Under the pieces are notes generated by a model. That model was given only the letters and a program-made list of their open reading frames with translations. It was not told the origin of the DNA and searched no databases. Source: Flavobacteriia bacterium (GTDB lineage: Bacteria; Bacteroidota; Bacteroidia; Flavobacteriales_D; Crocinitomicaceae). Taken from it: a stretch of 7,273 nucleotides of DNA. Position numbers and translations under genes: made by a program. The DNA is taken from positions 1 through 7,273 of the forward strand of contig RFSL01000043.1 in NCBI GenBank assembly GCA_009923965.1. The letters run 5' to 3'. Below, in pieces: positions 1 to 7,105 of the stretch; the stretch's first letter is position 1, and each line of letters starts with the position of its first letter.

Positions 1-663
1 GATTATAATTTTACATATAATTCTCACCATGCAACAAATTTATCACTTGACCATTCCCTAGAGTTATTAGAAATAGAAATCAATTATTATTGGATTAAAG
101 TAACTGAAGCAGTTAAGAATCGCCCAATTTATTTTGATCAATTTGATGGTATATGGATTGCTCCTGGTCCTTTTCAAAACATATTTTTCCTAAATGGGAT
201 TTTTAAAATACTAATTGAGAAATCTATTCCAACATTAATTACAGGTGAATCTTTCAAATTGTTTATCGAATTTCTAGTTGCCATTAATCAATTAAATACT
301 CAAGGAGAAAAATTAATTTCTGAAAATTTAGTAGCGGGAAGTCAATTTGAGAGGGTGAGTATTTTTCCACAAACAAGCGAGTATCAAAAAATGTATGAGA
401 ATTTTAGTTCGATTGAATTAACTTCTTCTCGTTTTAGTTTATACCCACAATTGATTGAACATTTAAAAGGAGAATTTATTGAAATTCATGCAATAAATCA
501 ATTTGATGATCCTGAAATCATTAGTTTAGTAAACCATCCGTTTTTTCTAGCTAGTGCTTTTTGCCCCCAAATTTCGTCAACTCGAGATATTCCACATCCG
601 ATTATCTTTAAATTTTTGAAGATGACAATTGAGAAAAATTCAGCATCAAAGCTTGTAAATTAG
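1..663 (+). CDS. CTP synthase C-terminal-domain-like (class I glutamine amidotransferase-like) protein, 5' truncated
   Basis: The frame is open from the first base, so the gene begins upstream; 220 codons are visible. An internal TTG at 259 is not the start, because homology continues upstream of it. What I see matches the GATase half of CTP synthase. FDGIWIAPGPFQN (visible residues 48-60) corresponds to the oxyanion-loop region, IPTLITGESF (76-85) to the nucleophile elbow (PFLGICLGMQ in CTP synthase), and LVNHPFFLASAFCPQ (176-190) to DHPFFVACQFHPE. There is no CTP synthase ATPase domain in the visible part. The nucleophile Cys is replaced by Gly82, the catalytic His by Cys188 and the Glu by Gln190, so glutaminase activity is unlikely. 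From memory, the best family is the stand-alone 'CTP synthase C-terminal region-related (seleno)protein' group, whose role is unknown. The gene converges on the helicase-nuclease gene with overlapping stop codons. I am confident of the fold; the function is open. Confidence 0.8.
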   Translation, partial: DYNFTYNSHHATNLSLDHSLELLEIEINYYWIKVTEAVKNRPIYFDQFDGIWIAPGPFQNIFFLNGIFKILIEKSIPTLITGESFKLFIEFLVAINQLNTQGEKLISENLVAGSQFERVSIFPQTSEYQKMYENFSSIELTSSRFSLYPQLIEHLKGEFIEIHAINQFDDPEIISLVNHPFFLASAFCPQISSTRDIPHPIIFKFLKMTIEKNSASKLVN

Positions 664-3600
664 ACTTCTTTTAATTCATCTATTTCAGAATAATAAATAA
701 AAATTCTGGCTTTTCGGTCATACATACTTTCAACGATACTTTGGTATGTTTCAAGTTGCAGTTGGTGCTCTTTATTTTCCTTCCCAGTTTTAAAATCTAA
801 AATTATTATTTCCTTTTCCTTCACAATAATTTTATCTGGTCGTTTAGATAATCCTTCAGCAAACAAGATTAATTCTTCATTAATTATTTCAATGGCTCCT
901 TCAAACAAATGGATTTTCTTAGAGTGCTCAAAAAATGTTCGTGCAGTAGCTATTAATTTTCCACTAAATGCACTGTCAATTTCACCTTTTGTTATTAAAT
1001 TCTCAATTGTTATTTCTAGAGAGTCAATAGTTTCGCATTTTGACATCAACAAGTGGAAATAATTTCCAAATAGCTGTTCTTCTAATTGTTCACCCTCTCT
1101 TTTTTGTTTTTTGAAAACAATATCGGGATACCATAAGCGATCTTTTAATTCAAATGGAAGGTAGAAAAACTCTTCCTTTTTTTCTTCTTGATTCTCTCTT
1201 TTCTTTTCTTCCCCTGCAAGGTATCTTAGGGCTCCATTTTCTAGACTTGTACAATTCATTTTTTCTAATGCAAGGTGCAAAACGCTTCCTAATTGATTTT
1301 TTTTAAAATAATTCAATGCGTAGAGTCGCTCAATTGGCCTTGTCAAACCAACATAAGCTAGGTTAAGTTTATCAAGAAATGTAAGCTCTTTTTCGTTTAG
1401 ACTAAAAGCTGCAATCTCAGGAATAATGCTATTAGGACTTGCATTTCCATAAATTAATTTACCGCTGGCTTCCACAAGGAATTTTGAACTTTGATGAATT
1501 GAAGTATTAAAGTCTAATTTTGGTATAATGACTACAGGAAACTCAAGTCCTTTTGATTTATGAACAGTCATTATTTTTATTGCAGCATCCGCTTCAGGCA
1601 TTTGCAGTGCTATTTTTGCTTTATTTTCTTTGTAATATTCTAGGAAGTAGCCAATATCTGCTTGCCTTAAAATTTGATAATTAAAAACAACATCAATAAA
1701 ATGATGAACATATGGTTCTTGCGTTTCTTTCCAATCCATCATTTTTAAAAACTTTAAGCATAAATCGTAGAGATTTTCATAGGGAGTGTAAAATTCTTCT
1801 TCACTTTCAAAATGCTCACTCAAGAAAAGTTTGTCTTTAAAGATTCTCCTTGTTTTTCCACTGCTATCAATAATACTTTCAAAGTAGGATAGGTATTTTT
1901 CTGTGCTCCCCTTTTTTGCAATTCTAAAATACAATTCTGCAAATCTTCGAGCCTCTGTTTCTTGTGATGGCCGAGCTCGTCTTTTAAAATAAGACACCAT
2001 TAACTGAACTTTAGCATCTCCAGAAATTAAAAGTGAATCAAGAGAAACCACTTTGTATTTTAGATCTGTTAATGCTCGTGCAAAAAAATTGCCGGTGTCA
2101 TTTTTCTCAGTTAATATGCAGATGTCTCCAAAGGAAAAACCATCTTCTTTACATTTTTCAATGCGCGTAACAATTTCGTCAACTAAATCTTCTAATTTAA
2201 TTTTTTGTTCAAGTGATATTATTTCTACAAATCCTTGTTTTTTTGATTGTGGATTTTGACATACTGTAGCATAATATCGTTGCGCATTTTCCTTCAGAAA
2301 ATCATGTAAATTTGTAAATAAAGCATTGTTAAAGTTGACAATTTCACTCGCTGATCGATAATTATTTAGTATGTCTTGCTTGACACCGAGGGCATTAAAA
2401 TACTTAGAGGTTTTAGTTAATCTCGCATTATTTTCAGGGTTGTAAATTTCGGGTAAGGCAATAAATTGATCTGCAATTCCATTATTGAATCGGTAAATTG
2501 ATTGCTTTGCATCTCCAACAATAAGATTTTTTCGTTTATTGGAAATAGATTCATGAACTAAGGGGATGAGGTTTAACCACTGAAGTCTTGAGGTATCTTG
2601 AAATTCGTCGAGTAAGAAATGCTCCAATCGTGTCCCTAATCGCTCGTAGATATATGGTGCATCTTCGTCTTGTACAAGTGAACCAATTAATTTATTAAAC
2701 TCTGAAATTCTAATAATTTGCTCGCTATTTTTCAAGTCATTTAATGCTTCGGAAACAAATTGAAGTAATGCGATGTTATAAAAGTTGGCTCGAAATTTTT
2801 TAAGTAAAAGTATCTGAGGTTGAAGATCTAAGAAGAGTTCATTTAATGCAAGTAATTTTTCTCTTAATTCTGTTGGAAAAAACTTTTTCTCAGAAGGTTC
2901 TTTACAATGATTTAGAATTGTATCTGTAAAAAGTTCTCCATTGGATTTTTTTTCGGGGAAATCAGATAATTTAGTAAGCTGCATAAAACTATTATAGCTA
3001 TTAGATTTTCCGGGCAATTCATCGTCCGTTAAATTTAGAGAAAGAAAGAAATTCGCTGTTTCATTTGCCTCAACTATAAATGACTTTATAAGCAAATCAA
3101 TCTGAGTTTTCAATTCATTGTAAGCAGTATCCGTAAGCTCAAGTTCCATTAATTTCGCAACATTTACTTGATTGCGTTCTGAACTTAAAATCAGAGCAAA
3201 AGAAACTAATTGTCCTTTGAAATTCCAACTTTCCCCTTCATCAAGATTAGTCTTTGCGTAGGATGTCATTAATTTTGTAAGGTGTTCGGAACCTGCTTGC
3301 CCCAGTTTACTCATTAAAAGCTCGACAACTTCCTCAATAATCTGTTGCTCATTTAGAATCACTTCAAAATCGCTGGGAATATCTAAATCTCTGCTAAAAG
3401 AGCGAATAAGACGGAGGTTAAATTTATCAATTGTTGAAACATGGAAGTCTTCGTATCCATGTAAAATTTCACCGAGTGCTTTTGCACATCTTCCCTGCAA
3501 TTTTGCGAGATCTATTTTACAAAGTTCTAGTAATGGATTGATCATTGATTTTATTTTCTCTTGACTTCCATCAAAATGAACAATGCCATCTAAAGTATCA

Positions 3601-3794
3601 ATAATTCGAGTTTTCATCTCCATTGCAGCTTTGTTTGTAAATGTCATTGCTACAATCGACTTATATTTCTGTTTTGAACCATGATCTCCGAGCAAGATAC
3701 TCAAGTATTCCAAAACCAATTGGTGTGTTTTTCCGCTACCTGCAGAAGCATTTAAAATGGACAAAGGATATTCCTCGCGGTTAATTTTTAGCAT
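660..3794 (-). CDS. UvrD/RecB-family helicase-nuclease (AddA/RecB-like exonuclease subunit)
   Basis: This 1044-residue cytoplasmic protein is predicted to be an ATP-driven superfamily 1A DNA helicase fused to a RecB-type nuclease, acting in double-strand-break end processing. All helicase motifs are visible: Walker A ASAGSGKT (16-23, Lys22), Ia TFTNKAAMEM (51-60), II LLDEFQDT (394-401, Asp396/Glu397), III VGDAKQSIYRF (426-436), IV NNYRS (477-481), V TVHKSKGLEF (743-752) and VI YVGLTRPIERLY (814-825, Arg819). Motif VI has Gly and Pro where YVALTRA is usual. The C-terminus carries the RecB/Cas4-like PD-(D/E)XK nuclease: GNYFH (910-914), RPDKII (985-990), LDFKTGK (999-1005) and QLQLETY (1011-1017), all apparently intact. 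The length is normal for Bacteroidota homologues. The ATG at 3794 puts Walker A 15 residues from the N-terminus, as expected. It is transcribed alone, divergently from the MbnP gene. An AddB-like partner, usually nearby, is not in the window. I leave the symbol blank because addA and recB naming is not settled here. Confidence 0.95.
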   Translation of the reverse strand: MLKINREEYPLSILNASAGSGKTHQLVLEYLSILLGDHGSKQKYKSIVAMTFTNKAAMEMKTRIIDTLDGIVHFDGSQEKIKSMINPLLELCKIDLAKLQGRCAKALGEILHGYEDFHVSTIDKFNLRLIRSFSRDLDIPSDFEVILNEQQIIEEVVELLMSKLGQAGSEHLTKLMTSYAKTNLDEGESWNFKGQLVSFALILSSERNQVNVAKLMELELTDTAYNELKTQIDLLIKSFIVEANETANFFLSLNLTDDELPGKSNSYNSFMQLTKLSDFPEKKSNGELFTDTILNHCKEPSEKKFFPTELREKLLALNELFLDLQPQILLLKKFRANFYNIALLQFVSEALNDLKNSEQIIRISEFNKLIGSLVQDEDAPYIYERLGTRLEHFLLDEFQDTSRLQWLNLIPLVHESISNKRKNLIVGDAKQSIYRFNNGIADQFIALPEIYNPENNARLTKTSKYFNALGVKQDILNNYRSASEIVNFNNALFTNLHDFLKENAQRYYATVCQNPQSKKQGFVEIISLEQKIKLEDLVDEIVTRIEKCKEDGFSFGDICILTEKNDTGNFFARALTDLKYKVVSLDSLLISGDAKVQLMVSYFKRRARPSQETEARRFAELYFRIAKKGSTEKYLSYFESIIDSSGKTRRIFKDKLFLSEHFESEEEFYTPYENLYDLCLKFLKMMDWKETQEPYVHHFIDVVFNYQILRQADIGYFLEYYKENKAKIALQMPEADAAIKIMTVHKSKGLEFPVVIIPKLDFNTSIHQSSKFLVEASGKLIYGNASPNSIIPEIAAFSLNEKELTFLDKLNLAYVGLTRPIERLYALNYFKKNQLGSVLHLALEKMNCTSLENGALRYLAGEEKKRENQEEKKEEFFYLPFELKDRLWYPDIVFKKQKREGEQLEEQLFGNYFHLLMSKCETIDSLEITIENLITKGEIDSAFSGKLIATARTFFEHSKKIHLFEGAIEIINEELILFAEGLSKRPDKIIVKEKEIIILDFKTGKENKEHQLQLETYQSIVESMYDRKARIFIYYSEIDELKEV

Positions 3795-3850
3795 AGTAAA
3801 CAGAAAGTGTTTTTAATTGTTAAATATAGGAATTAATCATCTTTTTAACT

Positions 3851-3858
3851 TAATTTTG
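3851..3858 (+). promoter_or_regulatory. possible Bacteroidota -7 promoter element for the MbnP/MbnH operon
   Basis: TAATTTTG matches the TAnnTTTG -7 consensus of the Bacteroidota housekeeping sigma factor exactly and lies four bases upstream of the MbnP start codon. If used, transcription would begin at or within a few bases of the ATG, giving an almost leaderless mRNA. I find no TTTG-like -33 element at the usual spacing; the nearest TTG (3817-3819) is too far away. In AT-rich DNA a match of this kind can occur by chance. On the opposite strand of the same 68-base gap, TATATTTA (complement of 3821-3828) is a one-mismatch candidate for the helicase gene, with a leader of roughly 20 bases. It is weaker still, so I do not list it separately. 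No clear Shine-Dalgarno site or hairpin is visible in the gap. Confidence 0.25.
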
Positions 3859-3862
3859 TTTT

Positions 3863-4606
3863 ATGAATTGGCTATTAATATTAATTTTTCTTGCTTTTAC
3901 TTTCTTTTCTTGTAAAAAAAAGGAAAATCCTATTCCACAAGTAGATAATTATTTAAGTTTAACAGTTCAGCCTAAATTTGGGTCCAATAATCTGTTTCTT
4001 GATTCAATATACACTTCACCTGAAGGTTATAAAGTAAAATTTACGGATTTAAAATTTTACATCACACAATTAAAAAATGGTTCTTCAACTTTAACTGATG
4101 CGACGATTTTTGATTTTCGAGAAAATGGAATAGTCGCCTTTAGAAAAATTGGAGATAAGACACAATTTTCAGCTTTACAAGGTTTTATAGGCGTAGACGG
4201 AACTCTTAATCATCTCGACCCTTCTGCATTTCCTAATGAGAGTCCACTCAATATTAGTAATTCTGGTACAATGCATTGGGGCTGGAATACGGGCTATATT
4301 TTTTTAAGTATTGAGGGAAAAGTAGATACTATTCCCGATGGTAATAATTCTTTAGACCATAGTTTTAGTTTTCATATTGGAACAGATTCTTATTTGAGTG
4401 ATTTCTCTTTTAGCAATTTATCATGGCAAAATCCTTCAGCAAATGAATTTATTCTCCCTTTTAAATTAGATTTACTTTCATTCCTTCAAAATCCCAACCA
4501 ACCGATTGACTTAAAAACGAACTTTTTAACACATTCCGGAGCTGGACAAGAAGCACTTTCAGAGATAGTTGTTCAGAATTTTAAACAAGCATTTCAGCCA
4601 AATTAA
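3863..4606 (+). CDS. MbnP-family lipoprotein (putative copper-binding partner of an MbnH-type di-heme enzyme)
   Basis: This 247-residue protein has a short N-terminal hydrophobic signal and a lipobox ending FFSC (Cys17) followed by three Lys. It should therefore be exported and lipidated at the outer face of the inner membrane or at the outer membrane. The body fits the MbnP family: LTVQPKFGSNNL (33-44) as first strand, VKFTDLKFYITQL (58-70), FIGVD (108-112), the hallmark MHWGWNTGYIFLSIEG (137-152) and FSFHIG (168-173). In the methanotroph MbnP studied biochemically, a Trp is oxidised to a kynurenine by the partner MbnH and the modified protein binds copper. Here Trp139 or Trp141, next to Met137 and His138, are the obvious candidates, with His171 a possible ligand; that assignment is inference. 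The stop codon overlaps the start of the next gene by one base (TAATG), which suggests translational coupling with its presumed enzyme. No methanobactin precursor or biosynthesis genes are visible, so a methanobactin role is not implied. Confidence 0.88.
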   Translation: MNWLLILIFLAFTFFSCKKKENPIPQVDNYLSLTVQPKFGSNNLFLDSIYTSPEGYKVKFTDLKFYITQLKNGSSTLTDATIFDFRENGIVAFRKIGDKTQFSALQGFIGVDGTLNHLDPSAFPNESPLNISNSGTMHWGWNTGYIFLSIEGKVDTIPDGNNSLDHSFSFHIGTDSYLSDFSFSNLSWQNPSANEFILPFKLDLLSFLQNPNQPIDLKTNFLTHSGAGQEALSEIVVQNFKQAFQPN

Positions 4607-5682
4607 TGAAGCTCTATATTTTCCTTTTTATTATTGCAACTAGTCTAGTTTCTTGTAAAAAAGATAAAAATAATTTTCAGGCTACCCCATACTTACTAGA
4701 AATACCTTCTCATTTCCCTGATATGCTTATTCCGCAAGATAATCCAATGACTGTTGAGGGAGTAGAACTTGGCCGCTTTCTTTTTTATGAAAAAAGATTG
4801 AGTGGTGACAATACCATGAATTGTGCAACGTGTCATGTTCCAAATGGAGCATTTTCAGATCCCAAAGTTTATTCTACAGGAATTGATGGAATTGAAGGAA
4901 CTCGCCATTCTATGGCTTTAGTTAATTTAGGATGGGAAGATTTTTTCTTTTGGGATGGACGAGCATCAAGTTTAGAATCCCAAATTTTGCAGCCTGTGCC
5001 AAATCCCATTGAAATGCACCAATCATGGAAAGCAACAGCAGCTAAACTTAACTTAGATATTACTTATCGAAATAGATTTTTTAGAGCATTTGGAGAAGAG
5101 GGCATTGATTCTACTAAAGTTGCTAAAGCAATAGCTCAATTTGTAAGAACAATGATTTCTGGCGAGTCTAAATTTGATGTAATGTATAAATATGCGAGTG
5201 GTTTGCAATTAAGCTCAAACGACCAACTTATTTTTCAGACAATTAGCAATGAAGAATGGGCTGGTTACGATTTATTTAAAAGTTTGAACGGTGCAGATTG
5301 CTTCCATTGTCATAATGGACCTCTGATGCGTGTAAAAAAGTTTAGTAATAACGGATTATTGGCTTCTGCAATCGACGATTTAGGAAGAGCCAGTGTTACG
5401 AATAATGCTAATGATAATTATAAATTTAAAGTTCCAACATTGCGGAACATTGAACTTACTGCTCCTTATATGCACGATGGACGTTTTGCAAACTTAGATG
5501 AGGTTATTGAGTTTTATTCAAGTGGTATTCATATGAGCCCAACTATAGATCCTCTAATAGAATACGCCAGTCAAGGTGGTGTACAATTAGATGCAGGGGA
5601 AAAATTATTACTCAAGAAATTCTTGTTAACATTAACAGATTATAATTTCATTAATAACCCTAAATTTTCTGATCCAAATTAA
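4606..5682 (+). CDS. di-heme cytochrome c peroxidase / MauG-family lipoprotein, MbnH-like
   Basis: This 358-residue exported di-heme enzyme has a signal peptide ending LVSC (Cys17, then KKDK), so it is a lipoprotein. Two CXXCH heme-c sites are present: CATCH (73-77) and CFHCH (232-236). Family landmarks in order are ELGRFLFYEKRLS (54-66), FWDGRASSLESQ (115-126) with the Trp expected between the hemes (Trp116), NPIEM (133-137) with the conserved Glu136, and PTLRNIELTAPYMHDGRF (277-294). In DEVIEFYSSG (298-307), Tyr304 falls where bacterial cytochrome c peroxidases have the Met ligand of the high-potential heme and MauG has Tyr. This favours a MauG/MbnH-type oxidase working through a high-valent di-heme state over an ordinary peroxidase. 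The overlap with the MbnP-family gene makes that lipoprotein the likely substrate, probably by Trp oxidation. The start is fixed by the signal peptide. The family call is firm; the ligand and substrate assignments are inferences from alignment by eye. Confidence 0.93.
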   Translation: MKLYIFLFIIATSLVSCKKDKNNFQATPYLLEIPSHFPDMLIPQDNPMTVEGVELGRFLFYEKRLSGDNTMNCATCHVPNGAFSDPKVYSTGIDGIEGTRHSMALVNLGWEDFFFWDGRASSLESQILQPVPNPIEMHQSWKATAAKLNLDITYRNRFFRAFGEEGIDSTKVAKAIAQFVRTMISGESKFDVMYKYASGLQLSSNDQLIFQTISNEEWAGYDLFKSLNGADCFHCHNGPLMRVKKFSNNGLLASAIDDLGRASVTNNANDNYKFKVPTLRNIELTAPYMHDGRFANLDEVIEFYSSGIHMSPTIDPLIEYASQGGVQLDAGEKLLLKKFLLTLTDYNFINNPKFSDPN

Positions 5683-5688
5683 GAAATT

Positions 5689-7104
5689 ATGGAGGAAACT
5701 CGCTTAACAACAGAAGATAAGGCCTTAAAAATAAATTTAAAGCCAGATATTTATGGCTGTTTTGCGGAAATTGGTGCAGGACAGGAAGTTGCAGCAAATT
5801 TTTTTAAAGCCGGAGGAAGTTCTGGAACGATTGCTTTTACGCAATCTGCCTACGACATGAAAGTTTCCGACTCTTTATATGGTCCGGCTTCTCGATACGT
5901 TTCTGAGGAACGCTTAATTACAATGCTGGAAACAGAATATAATCACATCAGTGAAATTCTTCCGAATAAAAATAAAGAAGCCCGTTTTTTTGCATTTTGC
6001 AATACAGTTGAGTCTTTAAATTACCATAAAACTAATCAAGGACAAGGTTGGGTTGGAATTCGTTTTCAAATGCATTTGGGTGGCCCAGTCAATGATATTA
6101 TTTTGCATATTCGGATGCATGACAATAGTCATAAAGCCCAACAAGAAGCACTTGGAATTTTAGGGGTTAATTTAATTTACACTAGTTTTTTTTATGAAGA
6201 GGGTATTGATAGTTTTTTAGATTCCCTTGTTCACCGTCTTCCTCGAGATCGAATGGAAATTGATATGCTAAGTGTTTCGGGTCGAGATTTTGAAAATGTA
6301 GACAACCGTATTCTAGCATTAAACTTAGTTCGAAGAGGCATAACAGATGCTACACTATTTGATTTAGCAAAAAATGTTCTTCAACCTTCAACGGCTTTGT
6401 ACAAAAAGAATATTCTTCTCATGCGTGGTCGTTTTCGTCCAGTGACAAAAGTTCACATCGATATGATTGAAAAAGGTCGGGTGGCCTTTCTAAAAGAGAA
6501 GAGTGTTAAGCCAGAAAATGTAGAACTTATTTTAGAATTTACCTTAAAGGATTTAACTGCTGATGGAAAAATTTCCGATAAGGATTTTGTGGATCGTGTA
6601 GATCTATTAAGTTCCTTGGGTTATACCGTTATGATTTCTAATTATCTCAAACATTATAAAATGTTAGAGTATTTATCTAAAATCGGAAAGGAAAATTTAA
6701 TGGGCTTAATTTTAGGAGTTTATAATTTACAAGCAATTTTTGATGAGCGCTATTATGATAACTTAGATGGTGGTTTATTCGAAGCATTTGGACGAGGATT
6801 TGGCCATAAGGTAAAACTTTTTGTATATCCTGCTATTAATGTCGAGGATGGTTCTTTGTATGACATTGATACGATTAAAATCCCAGATAATTTAAGAGGA
6901 TTACTTAAATACATGATTGATAATGACAAGATTTCTCCTATTTTAGAATACGATAAAAACTTCCTTCATATTATGTCTGATGATGTTTTGAGTAAAATAA
7001 AATCTGGTGGAATAAGTTGGGAGGATGATGTTCCATATGAAGTTGTTAAAGCAATTAAGTTTTTTGAGTTATTTGGATTTGAAAATAAAGTTATAGGAAA
7101 ATAA
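5689..7104 (+). CDS. conserved protein of unknown function with GRFRPVTKVH motif
   Basis: This 471-residue protein has no signal peptide or membrane segment, so it is probably cytoplasmic. I know the general look of the family in Bacteroidota but not its function. Striking, probably conserved segments are DIYGCFAEIGAGQEVAANFF (20-39), AGGSSGTIAFTQSAYDM (41-57), GWVGIRFQMHLGG (120-132, Gly/aromatic rich), MLSVSGRDFENVDNR (193-207), LLMRGRFRPVTKVHIDM (243-259) and EAFGRGFGHKVKLFVYP (365-381). GRFRPVTKVH recalls the GRFQPxHxGH phosphate-binding motif of NMN adenylyltransferases, but the second part is altered and the surrounding fold is not obviously a nucleotidyltransferase, so I assign no activity. 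As I recall, automatic names in databases vary, including TonB-dependent receptor, which nothing here supports. The start ATG lies six bases after the di-heme gene; GGAGG inside codons 1-3 is not a usable ribosome site because no start codon follows at suitable spacing. The stop is one base before the WYL-regulator start, so the two are probably co-transcribed. Confidence 0.85.
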   Translation: MEETRLTTEDKALKINLKPDIYGCFAEIGAGQEVAANFFKAGGSSGTIAFTQSAYDMKVSDSLYGPASRYVSEERLITMLETEYNHISEILPNKNKEARFFAFCNTVESLNYHKTNQGQGWVGIRFQMHLGGPVNDIILHIRMHDNSHKAQQEALGILGVNLIYTSFFYEEGIDSFLDSLVHRLPRDRMEIDMLSVSGRDFENVDNRILALNLVRRGITDATLFDLAKNVLQPSTALYKKNILLMRGRFRPVTKVHIDMIEKGRVAFLKEKSVKPENVELILEFTLKDLTADGKISDKDFVDRVDLLSSLGYTVMISNYLKHYKMLEYLSKIGKENLMGLILGVYNLQAIFDERYYDNLDGGLFEAFGRGFGHKVKLFVYPAINVEDGSLYDIDTIKIPDNLRGLLKYMIDNDKISPILEYDKNFLHIMSDDVLSKIKSGGISWEDDVPYEVVKAIKFFELFGFENKVIGK

Positions 7105-7105
7105 C

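Noticed and set aside
259..261. TTG as the start codon of the first plus-strand gene
   Set aside because: The frame is open to base 1 and the upstream residues (FDGIWIAPG and earlier) align with the GATase fold, so the gene is truncated by the window and does not start here.
562..564. Selenocysteine at the Cys188 position
   Set aside because: The codon is TGC, not TGA, so Sec is not encoded in this copy; only a possible relation to Sec-containing homologues remains.
2053..2259. 68-codon plus-strand open frame inside the helicase gene
   Set aside because: It is antisense to well-conserved helicase sequence, shows no recognisable domain and is explained as a shadow of the minus-strand gene.
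3795..3862. Small RNA, riboswitch or terminator in the divergent gap
   Set aside because: The 68 bases are AT-rich without a GC stem-loop followed by a T-run and are too short for a known riboswitch class.
5691..5698. GGAGGAAA as a Shine-Dalgarno site for a later start of the 471-residue protein
   Set aside because: No ATG, GTG or TTG follows in frame at suitable spacing; the purine run is simply codons 1-4 of the gene starting at 5689.
6550..6588. EF-hand-like segment DLTADGKISDKDF in the uncharacterised protein
   Set aside because: It is a single short match, the 12-residue loop lacks the full ligand pattern, and no paired EF-hand is present; it is probably a surface loop.
5689..7104. TonB-dependent receptor annotation
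   Set aside because: There is no signal peptide, plug domain, TonB box or beta-barrel pattern; the protein looks soluble and cytoplasmic.
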